A DNA stretch of 64,000 bases from contig NZ_CP099582.1 of assembly GCF_024022995.1 (NCBI RefSeq), positions 1,787,054-1,851,053 on the forward strand, in the 5' to 3' direction. Positions 1 through 11,011 of this stretch are shown piece after piece. The notes beneath the pieces are model-generated. The model was not told where the DNA came from. It saw only the letters and a program-made list of their open reading frames with translations, and ran no database searches. The stretch is from Thermococcus aggregans. Its GTDB lineage: Archaea; Methanobacteriota_B; Thermococci; Thermococcales; Thermococcaceae. The position numbers and the translations under genes are program-made. The stretch's first letter is position 1. Every line of letters begins with the position of its first letter.

Positions 1-1219
1 CTTCGGGGATGTTCATCTTATCAAACTGGGCTTCTTTGTTCGTAAGGTTAAATGTCATGACCTCTTGGAGGCCAAAGCCAACCATGAGATCCCTTATTGC
101 GTTTTCGAAGTCTACAAAATCATCTCCTTTTCCTTGGACAGCAAGCTTTGGCTCCTCCGGAGGGATGTTGTTGTAGCCGTATGCTATTAGGACATCCTCC
201 AAAACGTCCCTCGCGTGCATTATGTCATCTCTGAAAGCCGGATACTTCAGCTTTGCCTTGCCATCGACGATTTCAACTTCGTACATCATGCGCTCTAAGA
301 GGTCTTTTATATCTTCATCGCTTAGCTCTACTCCAGCAAGCTTCTTGATGTAGCTAAGGTCAACCTCGAATTCCTTAGGAGTCAAGTCGGGAGTCTCTAT
401 TTCAAAATCTTTGTATACTACTTTAACGCTTCTTATTTTTCCACCACGCTCAGCCAGAGCTGTTACAATGACGTTTAAAGCGAGCATAATCTTGTTAAGA
501 TCCCACCCGGTAATGTCTATGAAAATGCTCTTAGTCTCTTCCGTGACCTTTCCGTGAGTTTCGGAATTTATAACTGGAGGCATTGACAGGACGTTTCCTT
601 CTCTATCAACAAGCAGAGGATAGTACGGTTTCCCTTTAATCAAGTGCCCGTATTCTTTCCCCTTTTCATGCTCCTCAAGTATTTCATCCGCACTCATTTC
701 TCGGTCGCTGTTTAGGGGGATGAATCTTATTTTATCCGGCTCTACCGCTTTGTAATAGAAGGGAGGCTTGAGCTTGTCAAAGTCAAACGTTCCTATAGCG
801 ACTTCTCTCCTCCTTCTTCCAAAAGTGAGCGCTACTTTTTCCTGAAGTTGGATTATCTGCCTTAATGCTTCTTCGTCGAGTTCAAGATCCTCAACTATTG
901 CGTAAACTCCATACGGTCTTATATCCTTCAATTTCTCATCGACATAGACAACAACATCGCTTTTTTCGATTTCATACTTCGGCAGTCCTCTTGCCATTCC
1001 AAGAGCCCACTTTACCTGTCTCGCTATTCCTTCAGCGCTCCATAGATCAGGTCTGTTGGTATCCTTAGCATCAGCTTTAAAGTATATTTTTCCTCCCTCT
1101 TCCCACACATCGTCAAGTTCACACTTTGCATAAAGGAAGAGATCTTCCCACTCCTCAACTGTGAACTCCTTCCCTACCAATCTCTCCAGGTCATGCTTGG
1201 CAACATCGAACTTCGGCAT
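1..1219 (-). CDS. pheT: Phenylalanyl-tRNA synthetase beta subunit (3' part missing)
   Basis: Beta subunit of the heterotetrameric enzyme that charges tRNA-Phe; acts in the cytoplasm with PheS. The frame is open from an ATG at 1217-1219 to the window edge, giving about 406 residues that start MPKFDVAKHDLERLVGKEF. The visible part has the archaeal PheT N-terminal region, with the stretch NRPDLWSAEGIARQ and a B5-like segment ending IPPEEPKL. The remaining C-terminal part lies outside the window. It follows pheS with 6 bp between the genes, so the two are cotranscribed. The archaeal/eukaryotic type of beta chain is expected here. Confidence 0.93.
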   Translation of the reverse strand, partial: MPKFDVAKHDLERLVGKEFTVEEWEDLFLYAKCELDDVWEEGGKIYFKADAKDTNRPDLWSAEGIARQVKWALGMARGLPKYEIEKSDVVVYVDEKLKDIRPYGVYAIVEDLELDEEALRQIIQLQEKVALTFGRRRREVAIGTFDFDKLKPPFYYKAVEPDKIRFIPLNSDREMSADEILEEHEKGKEYGHLIKGKPYYPLLVDREGNVLSMPPVINSETHGKVTEETKSIFIDITGWDLNKIMLALNVIVTALAERGGKIRSVKVVYKDFEIETPDLTPKEFEVDLSYIKKLAGVELSDEDIKDLLERMMYEVEIVDGKAKLKYPAFRDDIMHARDVLEDVLIAYGYNNIPPEEPKLAVQGKGDDFVDFENAIRDLMVGFGLQEVMTFNLTNKEAQFDKMNIPE

Positions 1220-1225
1220 CCTTCA

Positions 1226-2737
1226 TCACCACACCAGTTTGGCTTCTCTCAACCACTTTAGGTCATAGCTGAAGAGGTATCTTATGTCATCTATTCCGAG
1301 TTTGAACATTGCTAGACGGTCAATTCCAATTCCCCACGCAATTACTGGTACGTCTATTCCCAAAGGCTTCGTCATTTCTTCTCTGAATATTCCTGCTCCC
1401 CCAAATTCTACCCAGCCGAGCTCGGGGTGGTAGGCGCTCATCTGGACGCTCGGCTCTGTGAATGGGTAATAATCTGGAAGGAACTTAACTTTCTTTGCTC
1501 CAGCAATTTCAACAGCAAACCTCTTTAGTATTCCAAGGAGGTGTTTGAATGTTAAGCTTTCATCCACGACGAATCCATCAACTTGGTTGAATTCTATTAG
1601 GTGAGTCCTGTCCAAAACGTCGGGCCTAAAGACTCTTTGAATTGCAAAGTACTTGCCCGGTATTTGAACGCCTTTGCCGAGCTGTCTTGCACTTAGGGCG
1701 GTTGCATGTGCCCTAGGCATTAGTAACATAGCCATCCTTGGATCCCACTTGTACCCCCATCCCCTTGACCCGGTTGTCCAGCCGTGTTCGTGAGAGGCTT
1801 TAACTTTCTCCACGAGCTCTTCATCTGGGAGGGAGCCATATTTGGGGTACTTCAGCTGATACGTATCAGTCCAATCCCTTGCTGGGTGATTTTGAGGTTG
1901 GAACAGGGCATCAAAATTCCAGAACTGGGTTTCTATTAGGCTTTCTGCAGTCATCTCAATGAAGCCCATCTCTATAAGCTTTCTCCGTATCTTGTCAAGG
2001 AAGACCCTATAAGGCTGTTTCTTGCCGGGATAAACCCTTCTTACGGGAGCTTGAATGTTGAAGCGCTTGAACTCAACATTTCTCCACTCGCCACTCTTTA
2101 TAAGTTCTGGAGTGAGAACAGATACTTCTTTCTTGAGCTCAAGACCCTTTTCAACGAGTTTTATTCCCTCTTCTGTAATTTCCACTTCTCTTTCCGCTTT
2201 GGTGTCTTCTTCTCCAATTTTTCTGCTCTTTAGCTCCTTAATCGGAACTAGTTGCTCAAGTTCTTTTGCTTCAACTTCTCCCTTTTCAGCAAGGAGCTTT
2301 AATGCTTTGTCAATTGGTCTCTCCTTAGAAAGGGCTTCCTTTCCTTTCTCAGTAACCTCAAGAATAAGTTTTCCGTCTTCTTTTCTAACAGAAGCCCAGC
2401 CCTCTCTCCTTAGGATTCCAATAATCGGCTTGAGCTCATCGTCACTCAAAACTTCCCTGAGGTCATCAAGAGAAACCTTGCCCCTTTCTACAAGCAGCTT
2501 TAAAGCTCTCCTCTCTGGGAGCCCAATTTCAGCGTATTTTTTCCCCAGCTCTGTTATTCTTACAATTCTCTTTTGTCTTTCATGAAGCTTTGCGAGCCCT
2601 TTACTCTGGAGCCAGAGGACGGCTCTCATCACTGCTACTTGATCAAGTCCAGTCTCTTTAACGAGATCCTCAAATTTTGCCTTTTTCAAATCTTTGAGCT
2701 TGATGAGAGTTAATTTTTCTTGATAGCTTAATTCCAT
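1226..2737 (-). CDS. pheS: Phenylalanyl-tRNA synthetase alpha subunit
   Basis: Catalytic alpha chain (503 aa) that activates Phe and transfers it to tRNA-Phe. The first ~220 residues contain repeated winged-helix-like segments, as in archaeal and eukaryotic PheS. The C-terminal class II core shows [19 protein letters not shown] and motif 3 [13 protein letters not shown]. The ATG at 2735-2737 is preferred because homology begins at [10 protein letters not shown]; the frame stays open 18 codons further upstream but that extension has no family support. pheT follows 6 bp downstream. Confidence 0.95.
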   Translation of the reverse strand: MELSYQEKLTLIKLKDLKKAKFEDLVKETGLDQVAVMRAVLWLQSKGLAKLHERQKRIVRITELGKKYAEIGLPERRALKLLVERGKVSLDDLREVLSDDELKPIIGILRREGWASVRKEDGKLILEVTEKGKEALSKERPIDKALKLLAEKGEVEAKELEQLVPIKELKSRKIGEEDTKAEREVEITEEGIKLVEKGLELKKEVSVLTPELIKSGEWRNVEFKRFNIQAPVRRVYPGKKQPYRVFLDKIRRKLIEMGFIEMTAESLIETQFWNFDALFQPQNHPARDWTDTYQLKYPKYGSLPDEELVEKVKASHEHGWTTGSRGWGYKWDPRMAMLLMPRAHATALSARQLGKGVQIPGKYFAIQRVFRPDVLDRTHLIEFNQVDGFVVDESLTFKHLLGILKRFAVEIAGAKKVKFLPDYYPFTEPSVQMSAYHPELGWVEFGGAGIFREEMTKPLGIDVPVIAWGIGIDRLAMFKLGIDDIRYLFSYDLKWLREAKLVW

Positions 2738-2812
2738 TACCAACCCCCCGAAAGAAGTCTTGCTGGAGTTACTTAAAAATTGCGGTTTCAAGGTTAAAAA
2801 AGATTAGAAAAA

Positions 2813-3865
2813 TCAGCGCTTGTTGGGGAAGAAAACAACCTTGCCAGTTTTTCCAGCACGCATTAGTTCAAAAGCTTCCTCGAACTTATCGAATCCCTTG
2901 TATTTGTGTGTGATTATTGGATCTAAGTTCAGCTTTCCGCTTCTAAGGAGGTTGGAGACTGTATACCATGTCTGCCATAAATGCCTTCCGGTGATTCCAT
3001 GGACTTCCAGCGCTTTAAAGATAATGAGGTTGTTAACATCAAAAGTTACTTCCCCCGGGAACAATCCGAGAAGGCTGACTCTCCCTCCCGGAGTGATTGC
3101 TTTCAAGCCTTGTTCGAGAGCTTTTGGAGCACCGCTAAACTCAAGAAAAACGTCAACTCCATTGCCATCCGTTAGATCTTTGACCTCTTTAACAACGTCC
3201 TCCTCCATCGGGTTTATAACAACGTCAGCACCTACTTTTTTTGCTAATTCCCTTCTGAAATCACTTGGTTCGCTTACTATTACCAGAGAAGCCCCGCTTG
3301 CCTTAGCCACCGTTATGCCCAAAAGGCCTAATGGCCCGGCACCTGTTATGAGAACAGTTTTTCCAGAAATTGGCCCGGCTAGAACTGTATCAACGGCATT
3401 GCCTAAAGGCTCCTGAAGAGTCGCGTATTCTGGAGGAATCTCCTTGGGATTTTTCCACACATTTTGGGCTGGAACAATTGCATATTCCGCAAATACCCCA
3501 TCTGTATCTACTCCAAATATCTTGGTGTTCTGGCAAACGTGGTAGTTGCCAGTTCTACATTGGTAGCATTTTCCACAAACTATATGAGTTTCTGCAGAGA
3601 CGTAGTCGCCTATTTGAACATCCTTTACTCCCTTACCAACTTCTATAACTTCTCCAGCGACCTCATGCCCCATTATCTGGGGAGGCTTTATCCTGCTTTG
3701 TGCCCATTCGTTCCACTCGTATATGTGAAGATCACTCCCACATATGCTGGTTGCAAGAACCTTAATGAGGACTTCTCCTTCTTTTGGCTTTGGAACATCA
3801 ACTTCAACAAGCTCGGCACCGTAAGCCGGCTTAGTTTTCATAATAGCTGTCATTTTTTCGCTCAT
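2813..3865 (-). CDS. tdh: L-threonine 3-dehydrogenase
   Basis: Zinc- and NAD-dependent medium-chain dehydrogenase (350 aa, the usual archaeal length) that oxidises L-threonine to 2-amino-3-ketobutyrate. Catalytic zinc ligands are visible at C42 (ICGSD) and H67-E68 (GHEVAGE). The four structural-zinc cysteines lie at about 97, 100, 103 and 111 ([15 protein letters not shown]). The nucleotide site is [11 protein letters not shown]. The start at 3865 is set by GGAGATGGTT just upstream; the frame extends 48 codons further but runs through a promoter-like region (TATA on the minus strand near 3921-3928). Confidence 0.95.
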   Translation of the reverse strand: MSEKMTAIMKTKPAYGAELVEVDVPKPKEGEVLIKVLATSICGSDLHIYEWNEWAQSRIKPPQIMGHEVAGEVIEVGKGVKDVQIGDYVSAETHIVCGKCYQCRTGNYHVCQNTKIFGVDTDGVFAEYAIVPAQNVWKNPKEIPPEYATLQEPLGNAVDTVLAGPISGKTVLITGAGPLGLLGITVAKASGASLVIVSEPSDFRRELAKKVGADVVINPMEEDVVKEVKDLTDGNGVDVFLEFSGAPKALEQGLKAITPGGRVSLLGLFPGEVTFDVNNLIIFKALEVHGITGRHLWQTWYTVSNLLRSGKLNLDPIITHKYKGFDKFEEAFELMRAGKTGKVVFFPNKR

Positions 3866-4133
3866 AGTTAACCATCTCCACAACGGGTTCGTTAGCATTA
3901 ATATCTTCGCTGTCTTTTGATATAAGCTTTTTTGTCTTCGTAAAATATCGCTATTATAAAATACCATGGTTTCATTGATAAAATATGTTTCGTTGTTCCT
4001 TGACTTCAATTTTCAATGGAAAGGACAGAAATTAAGAAACAAAAAGTTTGAAAAAGTTATGAGACTACCAAAAATTTTAAATACCTCTACTATCACAATT
4101 GAGATTGCAGATACTTGCTTGGTGGTGTCTGAA

Positions 4134-4370
4134 TTGGAGGATAGGAACTTTGGAAAGAAGAGGATGGACAGAAGAAGTCTGAGAGTGCCTCCAGTTAAAG
4201 TTGGGGAAAGATACAAGGTGAAGATAGAAGCCCTCGGAAAAGGTGGAGATGGGATAGCAAGAATTAAGGGCTTTGTTATTTTTGTCCCAAACACAAAAGT
4301 TGGGGACGAAGTGGAGATTGTTATAAACTCTGTGAAACAGAAGTTTGCATTCGGAGAAGTTCTCGGTTGA
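4134..4370 (+). CDS. TRAM domain protein (TTG start proposed)
   Basis: Small protein of 78 aa made almost entirely of a TRAM domain ([20 protein letters not shown] ... [12 protein letters not shown]), a predicted RNA-binding beta-barrel; in archaea such stand-alone TRAM proteins are thought to act as RNA chaperones. I place the start at the TTG at 4134, because GGTGGTG (4121-4127) lies 6 nt upstream of it and a TATA-like TTTAAATA lies at about 4076-4083. An in-frame ATG at 4164 is the alternative but has a weaker ribosome binding site. The longer open frame from 3966 crosses the promoter. Confidence 0.8.
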   Translation: MEDRNFGKKRMDRRSLRVPPVKVGERYKVKIEALGKGGDGIARIKGFVIFVPNTKVGDEVEIVINSVKQKFAFGEVLG

Positions 4371-4372
4371 GT

Positions 4373-4387
4373 TTTTCTTTCTTTCTC
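4373..4387 (+). terminator. Pyrimidine/T-rich run after the TRAM gene
   Basis: Directly after the stop codon is a T-rich pyrimidine tract with several runs of T, typical of archaeal intrinsic termination. No strong hairpin is present, which is normal for archaea. Confidence 0.45.
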
Positions 4388-4511
4388 CTATATCCTATTG
4401 TCTTACGAAAATCTTATATTTCCTTCTGTTAATAACTGTAGTGTGTTCATTGCTGCAGTTATTTAGAAGCGTTATCTCTACCTTAAAGATTTACCTAAGG
4501 AAGTGTGAATA

Positions 4512-5270
4512 ATGCCGGTTATAATTGTTACCGGGAGAGGAGGAGCGGGTAAAACCACAACCACGGCAAATTTAAGCGTTTATTTTGCTCAAAAAGAGTA
4601 TAGGGCTCTGGCTATAGATGGCGATCTCTTCTTACCCAACCTCGGGTTCCATTTTGCCTTAGAAAATGTTAATTATACCGTTCATTCCCTTCTCAAAAAT
4701 CCTGATATTGATCCAGAATGGGCCATTTATAAACACCCAAAGACTGGAGTTAACGTGATGCCCGGGAGTACTAGACTGCAGGATGTAATAGGCATCTCAC
4801 CTAAACGATTGAGAGACATTGTTGAGCAAATGAAGTACAAGTTTCCGGTAGTCTTTGTTGATTCTCCTACTGGGATTCCGTTTGATACTCTTCCAACTTT
4901 TGAAGTTGCTGATTACCAAATAATAGTTGTTGAAATTGAAAGATCGCCAATTTATTCCTTTGAAGCAATGGTTGAGAACGAAATCAACAAGCTTAAGGCA
5001 ATAGGTGAGGAATACGGGCTGAAGATTGCGGTAGTGCTAAACAAGGTCAGGGAGTCAGAAGAGATTATAGAGCATATAGTAGATGAAATCACTGAAAATG
5101 TTGGCCTACCGGTTGTTGGGGTAATACCGTTTGATAAGTACGTGCCGGAATCCATAAACGTTGGAATCCCAATACTCGCATATAAGCCAAGGAGCGATGC
5201 TGCTATAGCGTTTTATGAATCTGGAGAAATATTAGAGGAATGGATATTTAAAAAGATTAAAAAGATTTGA
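4512..5270 (+). CDS. MinD/ParA-family P-loop ATPase
   Basis: 252-aa cytoplasmic ATPase of the SIMIBI class. The N-terminus is VTGRGGAGKTTTTANLSVYF, a deviant Walker A whose first signature position (usually K) is R. Switch regions are DGDLFLPNLG and VFVDSPTGIPFDT, and NKVRES is the nucleotide-base motif. The family positions proteins on membranes or surfaces or helps metal-cluster assembly; nothing nearby fixes which. It has its own promoter region (TTATATTT near 4411) and stands alone before hmgA, 27 bp away. Confidence 0.85.
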   Translation: MPVIIVTGRGGAGKTTTTANLSVYFAQKEYRALAIDGDLFLPNLGFHFALENVNYTVHSLLKNPDIDPEWAIYKHPKTGVNVMPGSTRLQDVIGISPKRLRDIVEQMKYKFPVVFVDSPTGIPFDTLPTFEVADYQIIVVEIERSPIYSFEAMVENEINKLKAIGEEYGLKIAVVLNKVRESEEIIEHIVDEITENVGLPVVGVIPFDKYVPESINVGIPILAYKPRSDAAIAFYESGEILEEWIFKKIKKI

Positions 5271-5297
5271 AAAATCTCTTTTGTTGGGGGTATGAAT

Positions 5298-6521
5298 ATG
5301 AACTTGGAAGAACTTATCGAAAAAGTAGCCAATGGAGAGATTAAGCTCCATCAAGTAGAAAAGTACACAGGAGACAAAAGGCTTGCAACTGAGGTAAGAA
5401 GAAAGGCCCTCGAAAAGAAGTTGGGAATATCGCTCGAAAACATCGGGCATTACTCCATTGACCCTGAGCAGGTTATCGGAAAAAACATAGAAAACATGAT
5501 TGGAGTCGTTCAGATACCCATGGGAGTAGCGGGGCCTTTAAAGATAAATGGGGAATACGCCAAGGGCGAATTTTACATCCCTCTAGCAACAACAGAGGGA
5601 GCGTTAGTTGCGAGTGTTAACAGAGGATGCTCAGCTTTAACAGCCGCAGGCGGTGTGAAAACAACCATAATAGATGACAAAATGACAAGGGCTCCTCTTT
5701 TGAAGTGCCCTGATGCAAGGAGGGCGAGAGAAGTCGCCCAATGGGTTGAGGAGAACCTTGAATACCTCCAAGAGAAAGCGGTTTCCAAAGTAACAAGGCA
5801 CGGAAAACTTAGGGGAGTTAAACCCTACATCGTCGGCAACAACCTCTACCTGAGGTTTGAGTTTGAAACCGGAGATGCAATGGGCATGAACATGGTCACG
5901 ATAGCGAGCGAAGAGATAATGAAGATAATAGAGGAGCACTTCTCGGATGTGAAGTACCTCGCCCTATCGGGCAACCTCTGTGTTGATAAGAAGCCCAACG
6001 CGATGAACTTCATCAACGGAAGAGGAAAAACCGTTATAGCTGAGGCTGTTGTTCCAAGGGAGATAGTCGAGAAGAAGCTTAAGACCACGCCAGAACTGAT
6101 AGCAGAAGTAAACTATAGGAAAAACCTCGTTGGTTCAGCCCAGGCTGGAAGCTATGGCTTTAATGCACACTTTGGGAACATAGTTGGAGCTATATTCTTG
6201 GCAACAGGCCAGGATGAAGCCCAAATAACTGAAGGTTCTCATGGAATAACCCTTGCGGAAGTAACTCCCGAAGGGGATCTCTACATAAGCATAACAATGC
6301 CGAGCCTTGAAATTGGAACAGTTGGTGGGGGGACAAGGGTTCCTACGCAAAGGGAGGCATTGAGCATCATGGGTGTCGCTGGCGGAGGAGACCCACCTGG
6401 AACTAATGCAAAGAAGTTTGCAGAAATCGTTGCGGGTGCAGTATTGGCAGGAGAGCTCTCCTTATTGGCGGCAATAGCAGCAAAGCACTTAGCAAAAGCA
6501 CACAAAGAGCTTGGGCGCTAG
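5298..6521 (+). CDS. hmgA: 3-hydroxy-3-methylglutaryl-CoA reductase
   Basis: NADPH-dependent class I HMG-CoA reductase (407 aa), producing mevalonate for archaeal ether lipids. Seen: TTEGALVASVNRG (catalytic Glu), DAMGMNMV (catalytic Asp), the nucleotide loop GTVGGGT and a C-terminal His in HLAKAHKELG. GGGGG at 5286-5290 is spaced well for the ATG at 5298; the ATG at 5292 is too close. The last 33 bp overlap the convergent gene on the other strand. Confidence 0.96.
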   Translation: MNLEELIEKVANGEIKLHQVEKYTGDKRLATEVRRKALEKKLGISLENIGHYSIDPEQVIGKNIENMIGVVQIPMGVAGPLKINGEYAKGEFYIPLATTEGALVASVNRGCSALTAAGGVKTTIIDDKMTRAPLLKCPDARRAREVAQWVEENLEYLQEKAVSKVTRHGKLRGVKPYIVGNNLYLRFEFETGDAMGMNMVTIASEEIMKIIEEHFSDVKYLALSGNLCVDKKPNAMNFINGRGKTVIAEAVVPREIVEKKLKTTPELIAEVNYRKNLVGSAQAGSYGFNAHFGNIVGAIFLATGQDEAQITEGSHGITLAEVTPEGDLYISITMPSLEIGTVGGGTRVPTQREALSIMGVAGGGDPPGTNAKKFAEIVAGAVLAGELSLLAAIAAKHLAKAHKELGR

Positions 6522-7028
6522 TCTTCTTATCTCATTCTTTTTAGCGATTCCAACGCTGAGAGCGGGATTTTTCGTATAGTTTTCTTTTTTCCTTTCTACT
6601 GGTTTAACTCCCTTAAACGGCAGAATTGAGAAAGGATAGCTTATCAAAAGTACCATTAAAAGCACTAACACTGTAGTTAGGATTAAAGAGAGTAGATAAT
6701 CCCAATAGCTCTTAGCTTCTGTAAAAACATCGAACTCGAGGTCATCTTCGAGCTCGCTCTTTTCTGAAAAAAGGTAGAACACTCTATTCAACTCTCCCTT
6801 TACCTCCAATATTCCAATATGCTCACTCCCATACAAAGAATCTGCGAGACTTTCCAGAGTATAGCATTCCGGATCTATGAGTCTAACTGGTTTTATTCCG
6901 AGAGATAAGAAGCGTTTTTCAAGGGCTTTCAAAGTTTCTGCGAGGGAAGAATCAAACACTACAGAGTATGCACATCTTCTGGGTTTTTCGGACTTTGAGC
7001 TTGGGAAATAGGGAAGTAAAACTCTCAA
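6489..7028 (-). CDS. Uncharacterised membrane protein, paralog of its upstream neighbour
   Basis: Not a family I recognise. The 179-aa product has a soluble N-terminal domain (to about residue 105), one strong membrane segment (about 109-133, rich in L, V, I) and a basic C-terminal tail. It likely starts at a TTG (7026-7028) overlapping the stop of the upstream gene. The block RLIDPECYTL ... ELNRVFYL aligns with RVVNPDEYTL ... GMNRWFYL in the neighbouring protein, so the two are tandem paralogs. The 3' end overlaps hmgA by 33 bp on the opposite strand. Confidence 0.65.
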   Translation of the reverse strand: MRVLLPYFPSSKSEKPRRCAYSVVFDSSLAETLKALEKRFLSLGIKPVRLIDPECYTLESLADSLYGSEHIGILEVKGELNRVFYLFSEKSELEDDLEFDVFTEAKSYWDYLLSLILTTVLVLLMVLLISYPFSILPFKGVKPVERKKENYTKNPALSVGIAKKNEIRRLAPKLFVCFC

Positions 7029-7660
7029 TCCTCCCAGCTCCTCTTTCTATAGCCTTTTTTAATGCTCTGAAGTGCAAAGATAAAAAACAGCACGAAAGTT
7101 ACAATGTTGCTGAGCTGGGAAAAGTCAATGACATCTTCAAGTGCTAAATAGCCAGCCACAAATGCCAAAATTCCCAAAACTGCTTCTATGACAGTTAGAA
7201 CTACTTCAAATGTGCTCTTCTTGTCTATTTTGCCCTCAGCAATTTTTTTAAATATCTCCTCAAGAGAGGAGTCCTTTTTAATGAGAAATACTATGTACTT
7301 GTCCCTATTTTTGAACTTAATCCTCTCCTCGCTCGGCACGAGATAAAACCAGCGGTTCATTCCATCCGTTAGCTCAACAACATAAAGCCTGTTTGCCTTC
7401 GAGAAAAGATTCTGGGCATTCATTAGAAGAGTATACTCATCGGGATTTACCACCCTGTTGAACGTTTTTCCCCTAAAAAGCTCTTCAACTTCTTTGGCTT
7501 TTTCGCTTATAAGCTGATCGGGCTTCAATTTTATGAGAACATAGACTAACTTCTTTTCCTTTTTTGGAGGAGTAGTCTTTTTCTTTACTTCCTTTTTGAC
7601 TTTACGCCTTTCTTCCTTAGACTTGCTTGGGATTATAATCGGGCCTGGAACAAACGTCAT
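7025..7660 (-). CDS. Uncharacterised membrane protein, first of a tandem pair
   Basis: 211-aa protein with a very basic N-terminal stretch (about residues 14-37, mostly K/E/R), a soluble domain (about 38-150) shared with the next gene, and two hydrophobic segments at about 153-172 and 182-200 ending in a basic tail. The shared domain probably sits in the cytoplasm next to the membrane. Overlapping junction with the downstream paralog implies translational coupling and perhaps a hetero-complex. No catalytic motif is visible; function unknown. Confidence 0.7.
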   Translation of the reverse strand: MTFVPGPIIIPSKSKEERRKVKKEVKKKTTPPKKEKKLVYVLIKLKPDQLISEKAKEVEELFRGKTFNRVVNPDEYTLLMNAQNLFSKANRLYVVELTDGMNRWFYLVPSEERIKFKNRDKYIVFLIKKDSSLEEIFKKIAEGKIDKKSTFEVVLTVIEAVLGILAFVAGYLALEDVIDFSQLSNIVTFVLFFIFALQSIKKGYRKRSWED

Positions 7661-7717
7661 ATTTCTTCCCGGTTAGAATAGGTCTTCGAATCTTAAAAAG
7701 TTATTGAGAAAAAGGAA

Positions 7718-9601
7718 TTAGGAGCTGAACTCCTGAATCTTTTTCCTTACGAGCTGGCTTACAAGCTTTCCATCGGCTTTTCCCCTAAGCTTCGCCATTG
7801 CTCTTCCCATGAGCATTCCCATGGCCCCCATGCCTTTGGCCTTCACGACGTCTATGTTCTCCTTAACCACTTCCTCGACTATCTTTTCAACTTCCTCTTC
7901 GCTTAGCAGTGTAAGCCCTTTCTCCTCCGCAACCTGTAGGGCTGTTTTTTCTGGATGCAGTGCGAGTTCCTTGAATATCTCTTCAAAAGCCTCTTTTGCT
8001 ATTCTGTTGTCGAGGAGAAGCTTAAAGGCGTCTTTTATGTGTTCATCAGTAATGTTCTCAATTGGGACTTCTTTCTTGAGTCCCTTGAGCACTACAACAA
8101 GGACTGAAGCTGCCAGAGATGGCTTAACGCCCATTGCTATGAGTTCCTCAAAGAGCTCGTCCCTCTCGTCATCCACGAGGGTCTGTGCCAAGCTTTTGTC
8201 TATGCCGTATTCTTTAACATAGCGCTCCACTCTCGCCTGTGGATACTCTGGAAGGTTCTCCAAGATTTCTCTCTTAAGCTCTTCACTGATAAATATCGGC
8301 GGAATGTCTGTTTCGGGGTACATTCTGGCTTTTCCTGGAAGGGGACGCATGTATTGGGTGTTTCCATCTGGCAATGCCCTTCTAGTCTCTTCGGGGACAC
8401 CTCTAATGGCTTCTTTTGCTCTCTGGAGGACTTCCTTAAGGGCTTTCTTTGCAACATCTTCTTCAGCCGCGACCAGAACAAAGGCATCGAGCTCTTCGAG
8501 GTTAAGCCTTTCAATAACCTTATTAACTTCCTTCTGCGTTATTCCGTAATTGGGCAGCTCATCAATGTGGAATATTCCCTTCACGTATTTCTTGGCTCTA
8601 TCTGCCATTTCTGTGCCAAGCCTTCTTCCCGGCTGGATCTCAAAGCCTATGAGACCCCTAAACTTTGGAAGCTTAACGGCCAAGACTTTGCCTCCATTTT
8701 TCAACGCTCTGGCAATTATTTTTGAACCAGTGTTGCTGAAGATGTCTGTCACGTCGTAGAACTCCTCTTTCAGCTCCTCTTCCTTTGCTCCTCTTTTTTC
8801 GAGTTCCTCTTTAATCTTTAGAAGGTTGAGCTGTCTCTGAACTTCGCGCTCAATTATGAGGGGTATCATGTCAAGCTCCTGAACACCTTTAATCTCAATC
8901 CTTGCCCCACCTTTAATGGAAACGTTCAAATCCTGTCTTATGGTTCCAAGTCCACGTTTTACCTTGCGCGTTGCCCTTAGAGCGTCGCCTATGAACTTTG
9001 CCACTACTTTTGCCTGCTCCGGGTGGTGGATGTCCGGAGTGGTGGCGATTTCAATTAGGGGAATTCCTAAACGGTCAAGTCTGTATATTACTTTCTTGTC
9101 CCCTTGCTCTACAATCCTGCACGCGTCCTCCTCTAAGCAAATCGTTGGGATTTCAACGCTTCCCCATGGGGTGTCCACTTTGCCGTTAATGCCAATTATA
9201 GCAGTTCTCTGGAATCCGGATACGTTAGAACCGTCTATGACGATTTTTCTCATAAAATGGACTTCATCAACTGGGGTAGCATTTAGGAGATAGGTAATCT
9301 GAAGGGCAACTTTCAATGCCTCTTCATCTGGCAAGTGAGGCGGTTCCTCGTCCATATACACCAAGTCGCTGTATTTGTAGTTCCCCTCATAAACAAAAAC
9401 CCTACCTTTTTTGAACTCCTCAAGTGCAGCTTGGTCAATCTCTCCGAGTTCACTCATTGTAGGCCTCAAGCGGCGCTCAAAAGTAAAGTCTACATCTTCA
9501 TAAAGCTCACTCGGCACAGGTGAGAAGAGTTTTTTTGTATCCAGCTGCCTGTGAATTTCAAGACCAACTTTTAACCCGAGTGCTTTGTAATCAAGCTCCA
9601 T
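7718..9601 (-). CDS. gatE: Glutamyl-tRNA(Gln) amidotransferase subunit E
   Basis: Subunit E (627 aa) of the archaea-specific GatDE enzyme that converts Glu-tRNA(Gln) to Gln-tRNA(Gln). The GatB-like kinase core begins [18 protein letters not shown], and the C-terminal tail carries the YqeY-like tRNA-binding region ending [28 protein letters not shown] upstream is best spaced for the ATG at 9599-9601; an ATG at 9607 overlaps the gatD stop (TGATG). Coupled to gatD directly upstream. Confidence 0.96.
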   Translation of the reverse strand: MELDYKALGLKVGLEIHRQLDTKKLFSPVPSELYEDVDFTFERRLRPTMSELGEIDQAALEEFKKGRVFVYEGNYKYSDLVYMDEEPPHLPDEEALKVALQITYLLNATPVDEVHFMRKIVIDGSNVSGFQRTAIIGINGKVDTPWGSVEIPTICLEEDACRIVEQGDKKVIYRLDRLGIPLIEIATTPDIHHPEQAKVVAKFIGDALRATRKVKRGLGTIRQDLNVSIKGGARIEIKGVQELDMIPLIIEREVQRQLNLLKIKEELEKRGAKEEELKEEFYDVTDIFSNTGSKIIARALKNGGKVLAVKLPKFRGLIGFEIQPGRRLGTEMADRAKKYVKGIFHIDELPNYGITQKEVNKVIERLNLEELDAFVLVAAEEDVAKKALKEVLQRAKEAIRGVPEETRRALPDGNTQYMRPLPGKARMYPETDIPPIFISEELKREILENLPEYPQARVERYVKEYGIDKSLAQTLVDDERDELFEELIAMGVKPSLAASVLVVVLKGLKKEVPIENITDEHIKDAFKLLLDNRIAKEAFEEIFKELALHPEKTALQVAEEKGLTLLSEEEVEKIVEEVVKENIDVVKAKGMGAMGMLMGRAMAKLRGKADGKLVSQLVRKKIQEFSS

Positions 9602-9606
9602 CTTCA

Positions 9607-10926
9607 TCACCTCAAATAAGTGTCAAACCTTGTGTAGGGAGTTACCTCTCCAGCATAGCTAGTCAGCATCATCTTTCTAACTTCCTCAAGGTTTTGCGTC
9701 TTTCCGAGAACCCACATAAGCTTCACGTAAGCAGTTTCTGGGAGCATGTCTTCACACGGTATAACTCCAGCCTTAAGGAGCTTTCTTCCCGTGGAATAGA
9801 CGTTAAGGTTGACCCTACCGTAGAGGCACTGGCTCGTCATACAAACCACGATGCCCTCTTCAACTGCTCTCTCTATTTTGGGGATTATATCGTTTGGAGT
9901 GTGACCCAATCCAGTCCCCTCGATTACGATTCCTTTGTAGCCTTTATCGACCAAGAAGTCTATAATCTCTCCACTTATGCCGGGATAGACCTTTATTAAG
10001 GCCACTTTTTCTTCAAGCTTGTCATCTACCCATACCTCGCTATCCCTTCTCTTTCTGTAGTCGTCTCTCAGGTATTCCACCCTTCCATCGTACCAGATTT
10101 TTGCTATGGGGATGTCGTTTATGCTTCTAAAGGCATCTCTCCTAGATGTGTGCATCTTCCTGACCTTTGTCCCTCTATGTGCTAGGCAGTATGTGTCGCT
10201 CGTTTCTCCGTGCATTACAACGGCAACTTCACCAAAGTCCTCGACTGCCATTCTGGTGGAGCATATTAAATTCATCGCGGCATCACTTGAAGGTCTGTCG
10301 CTGCTTCTCTGAGCACCGACAAAAATAACGGGCTTTCCTAAGTCCCTAAGCATAAAGCTCAACGCCGCTGCAGAATATCCCATTGTGTCAGTTCCATGTC
10401 CTATTATAACTCCGTCTTCTCCACTGTTGAGGGCCTTAGCGACCTCATGAGCTATCTTTTTCCAGTATTCGGGTTTCATGTCCTCACTCATTATATTGAA
10501 AAGGAGCTTCGGTGTTATGTTTGCTATTTCAAAAATCTCTGGGACGGCTTTTGCAAGCTCCTCAGCGGTAAAAGCAGCATGAACTGCACCAGTTTTGTAA
10601 TCTATTTTGCTCGCGATGGTTCCACCGGTTCCTATTATGGTAACGTTTGGAAGTCCCGGCTTTTTGGGTAGGACTTCTTTGAAAGAAACCTCTTCCCTTG
10701 GCTTGGCTTTTTCTAAAACCCTCACTTCAACTATCTGGTCAATTAAAATTCCCACATTGTATCCGTTGTCGAGCTTTATTGTAAGTGTCTCCCCTTTCGA
10801 AAGCTCATATGGGGGCATTACAAGACCCCTGTGGGTAACTCTCTTCCCGTTTTCCTCCTCGACAACCTCAATGTAATCGCCAATTTCAATCCCTTTTTCC
10901 TTCATGAAAAGTTCAACTTTCCTCAT
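9607..10926 (-). CDS. gatD: Glutamyl-tRNA(Gln) amidotransferase subunit D
   Basis: Asparaginase-like subunit (439 aa) that releases ammonia from Gln/Asn for GatE. An N-terminal SH3-like barrel (about 1-75) precedes the type I asparaginase domain. Catalytic motifs are [10 protein letters not shown] (nucleophilic Thr) and [13 protein letters not shown] (Thr-Asp pair). The start at 10926 follows AGGAGGTTTCGCT; the 6-codon upstream extension is unlikely. gatE follows with a TGATG junction. Confidence 0.96.
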   Translation of the reverse strand: MRKVELFMKEKGIEIGDYIEVVEEENGKRVTHRGLVMPPYELSKGETLTIKLDNGYNVGILIDQIVEVRVLEKAKPREEVSFKEVLPKKPGLPNVTIIGTGGTIASKIDYKTGAVHAAFTAEELAKAVPEIFEIANITPKLLFNIMSEDMKPEYWKKIAHEVAKALNSGEDGVIIGHGTDTMGYSAAALSFMLRDLGKPVIFVGAQRSSDRPSSDAAMNLICSTRMAVEDFGEVAVVMHGETSDTYCLAHRGTKVRKMHTSRRDAFRSINDIPIAKIWYDGRVEYLRDDYRKRRDSEVWVDDKLEEKVALIKVYPGISGEIIDFLVDKGYKGIVIEGTGLGHTPNDIIPKIERAVEEGIVVCMTSQCLYGRVNLNVYSTGRKLLKAGVIPCEDMLPETAYVKLMWVLGKTQNLEEVRKMMLTSYAGEVTPYTRFDTYLR

Positions 10927-11011
10927 AGCGAAACCTCCTTTCACAAGTTTTAGGCTAGATGGAGTTGATTAGGGGAGATATAAACATTGTTGCCAATCTC
11001 GAGGGCAACCA

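Noticed and set aside
2055-2585. Open frame of 176 codons on the plus strand
   Set aside because: Lies wholly antisense to pheS; Ser/Pro/Leu-rich composition is that of a mirror frame of a Glu/Lys-rich gene.
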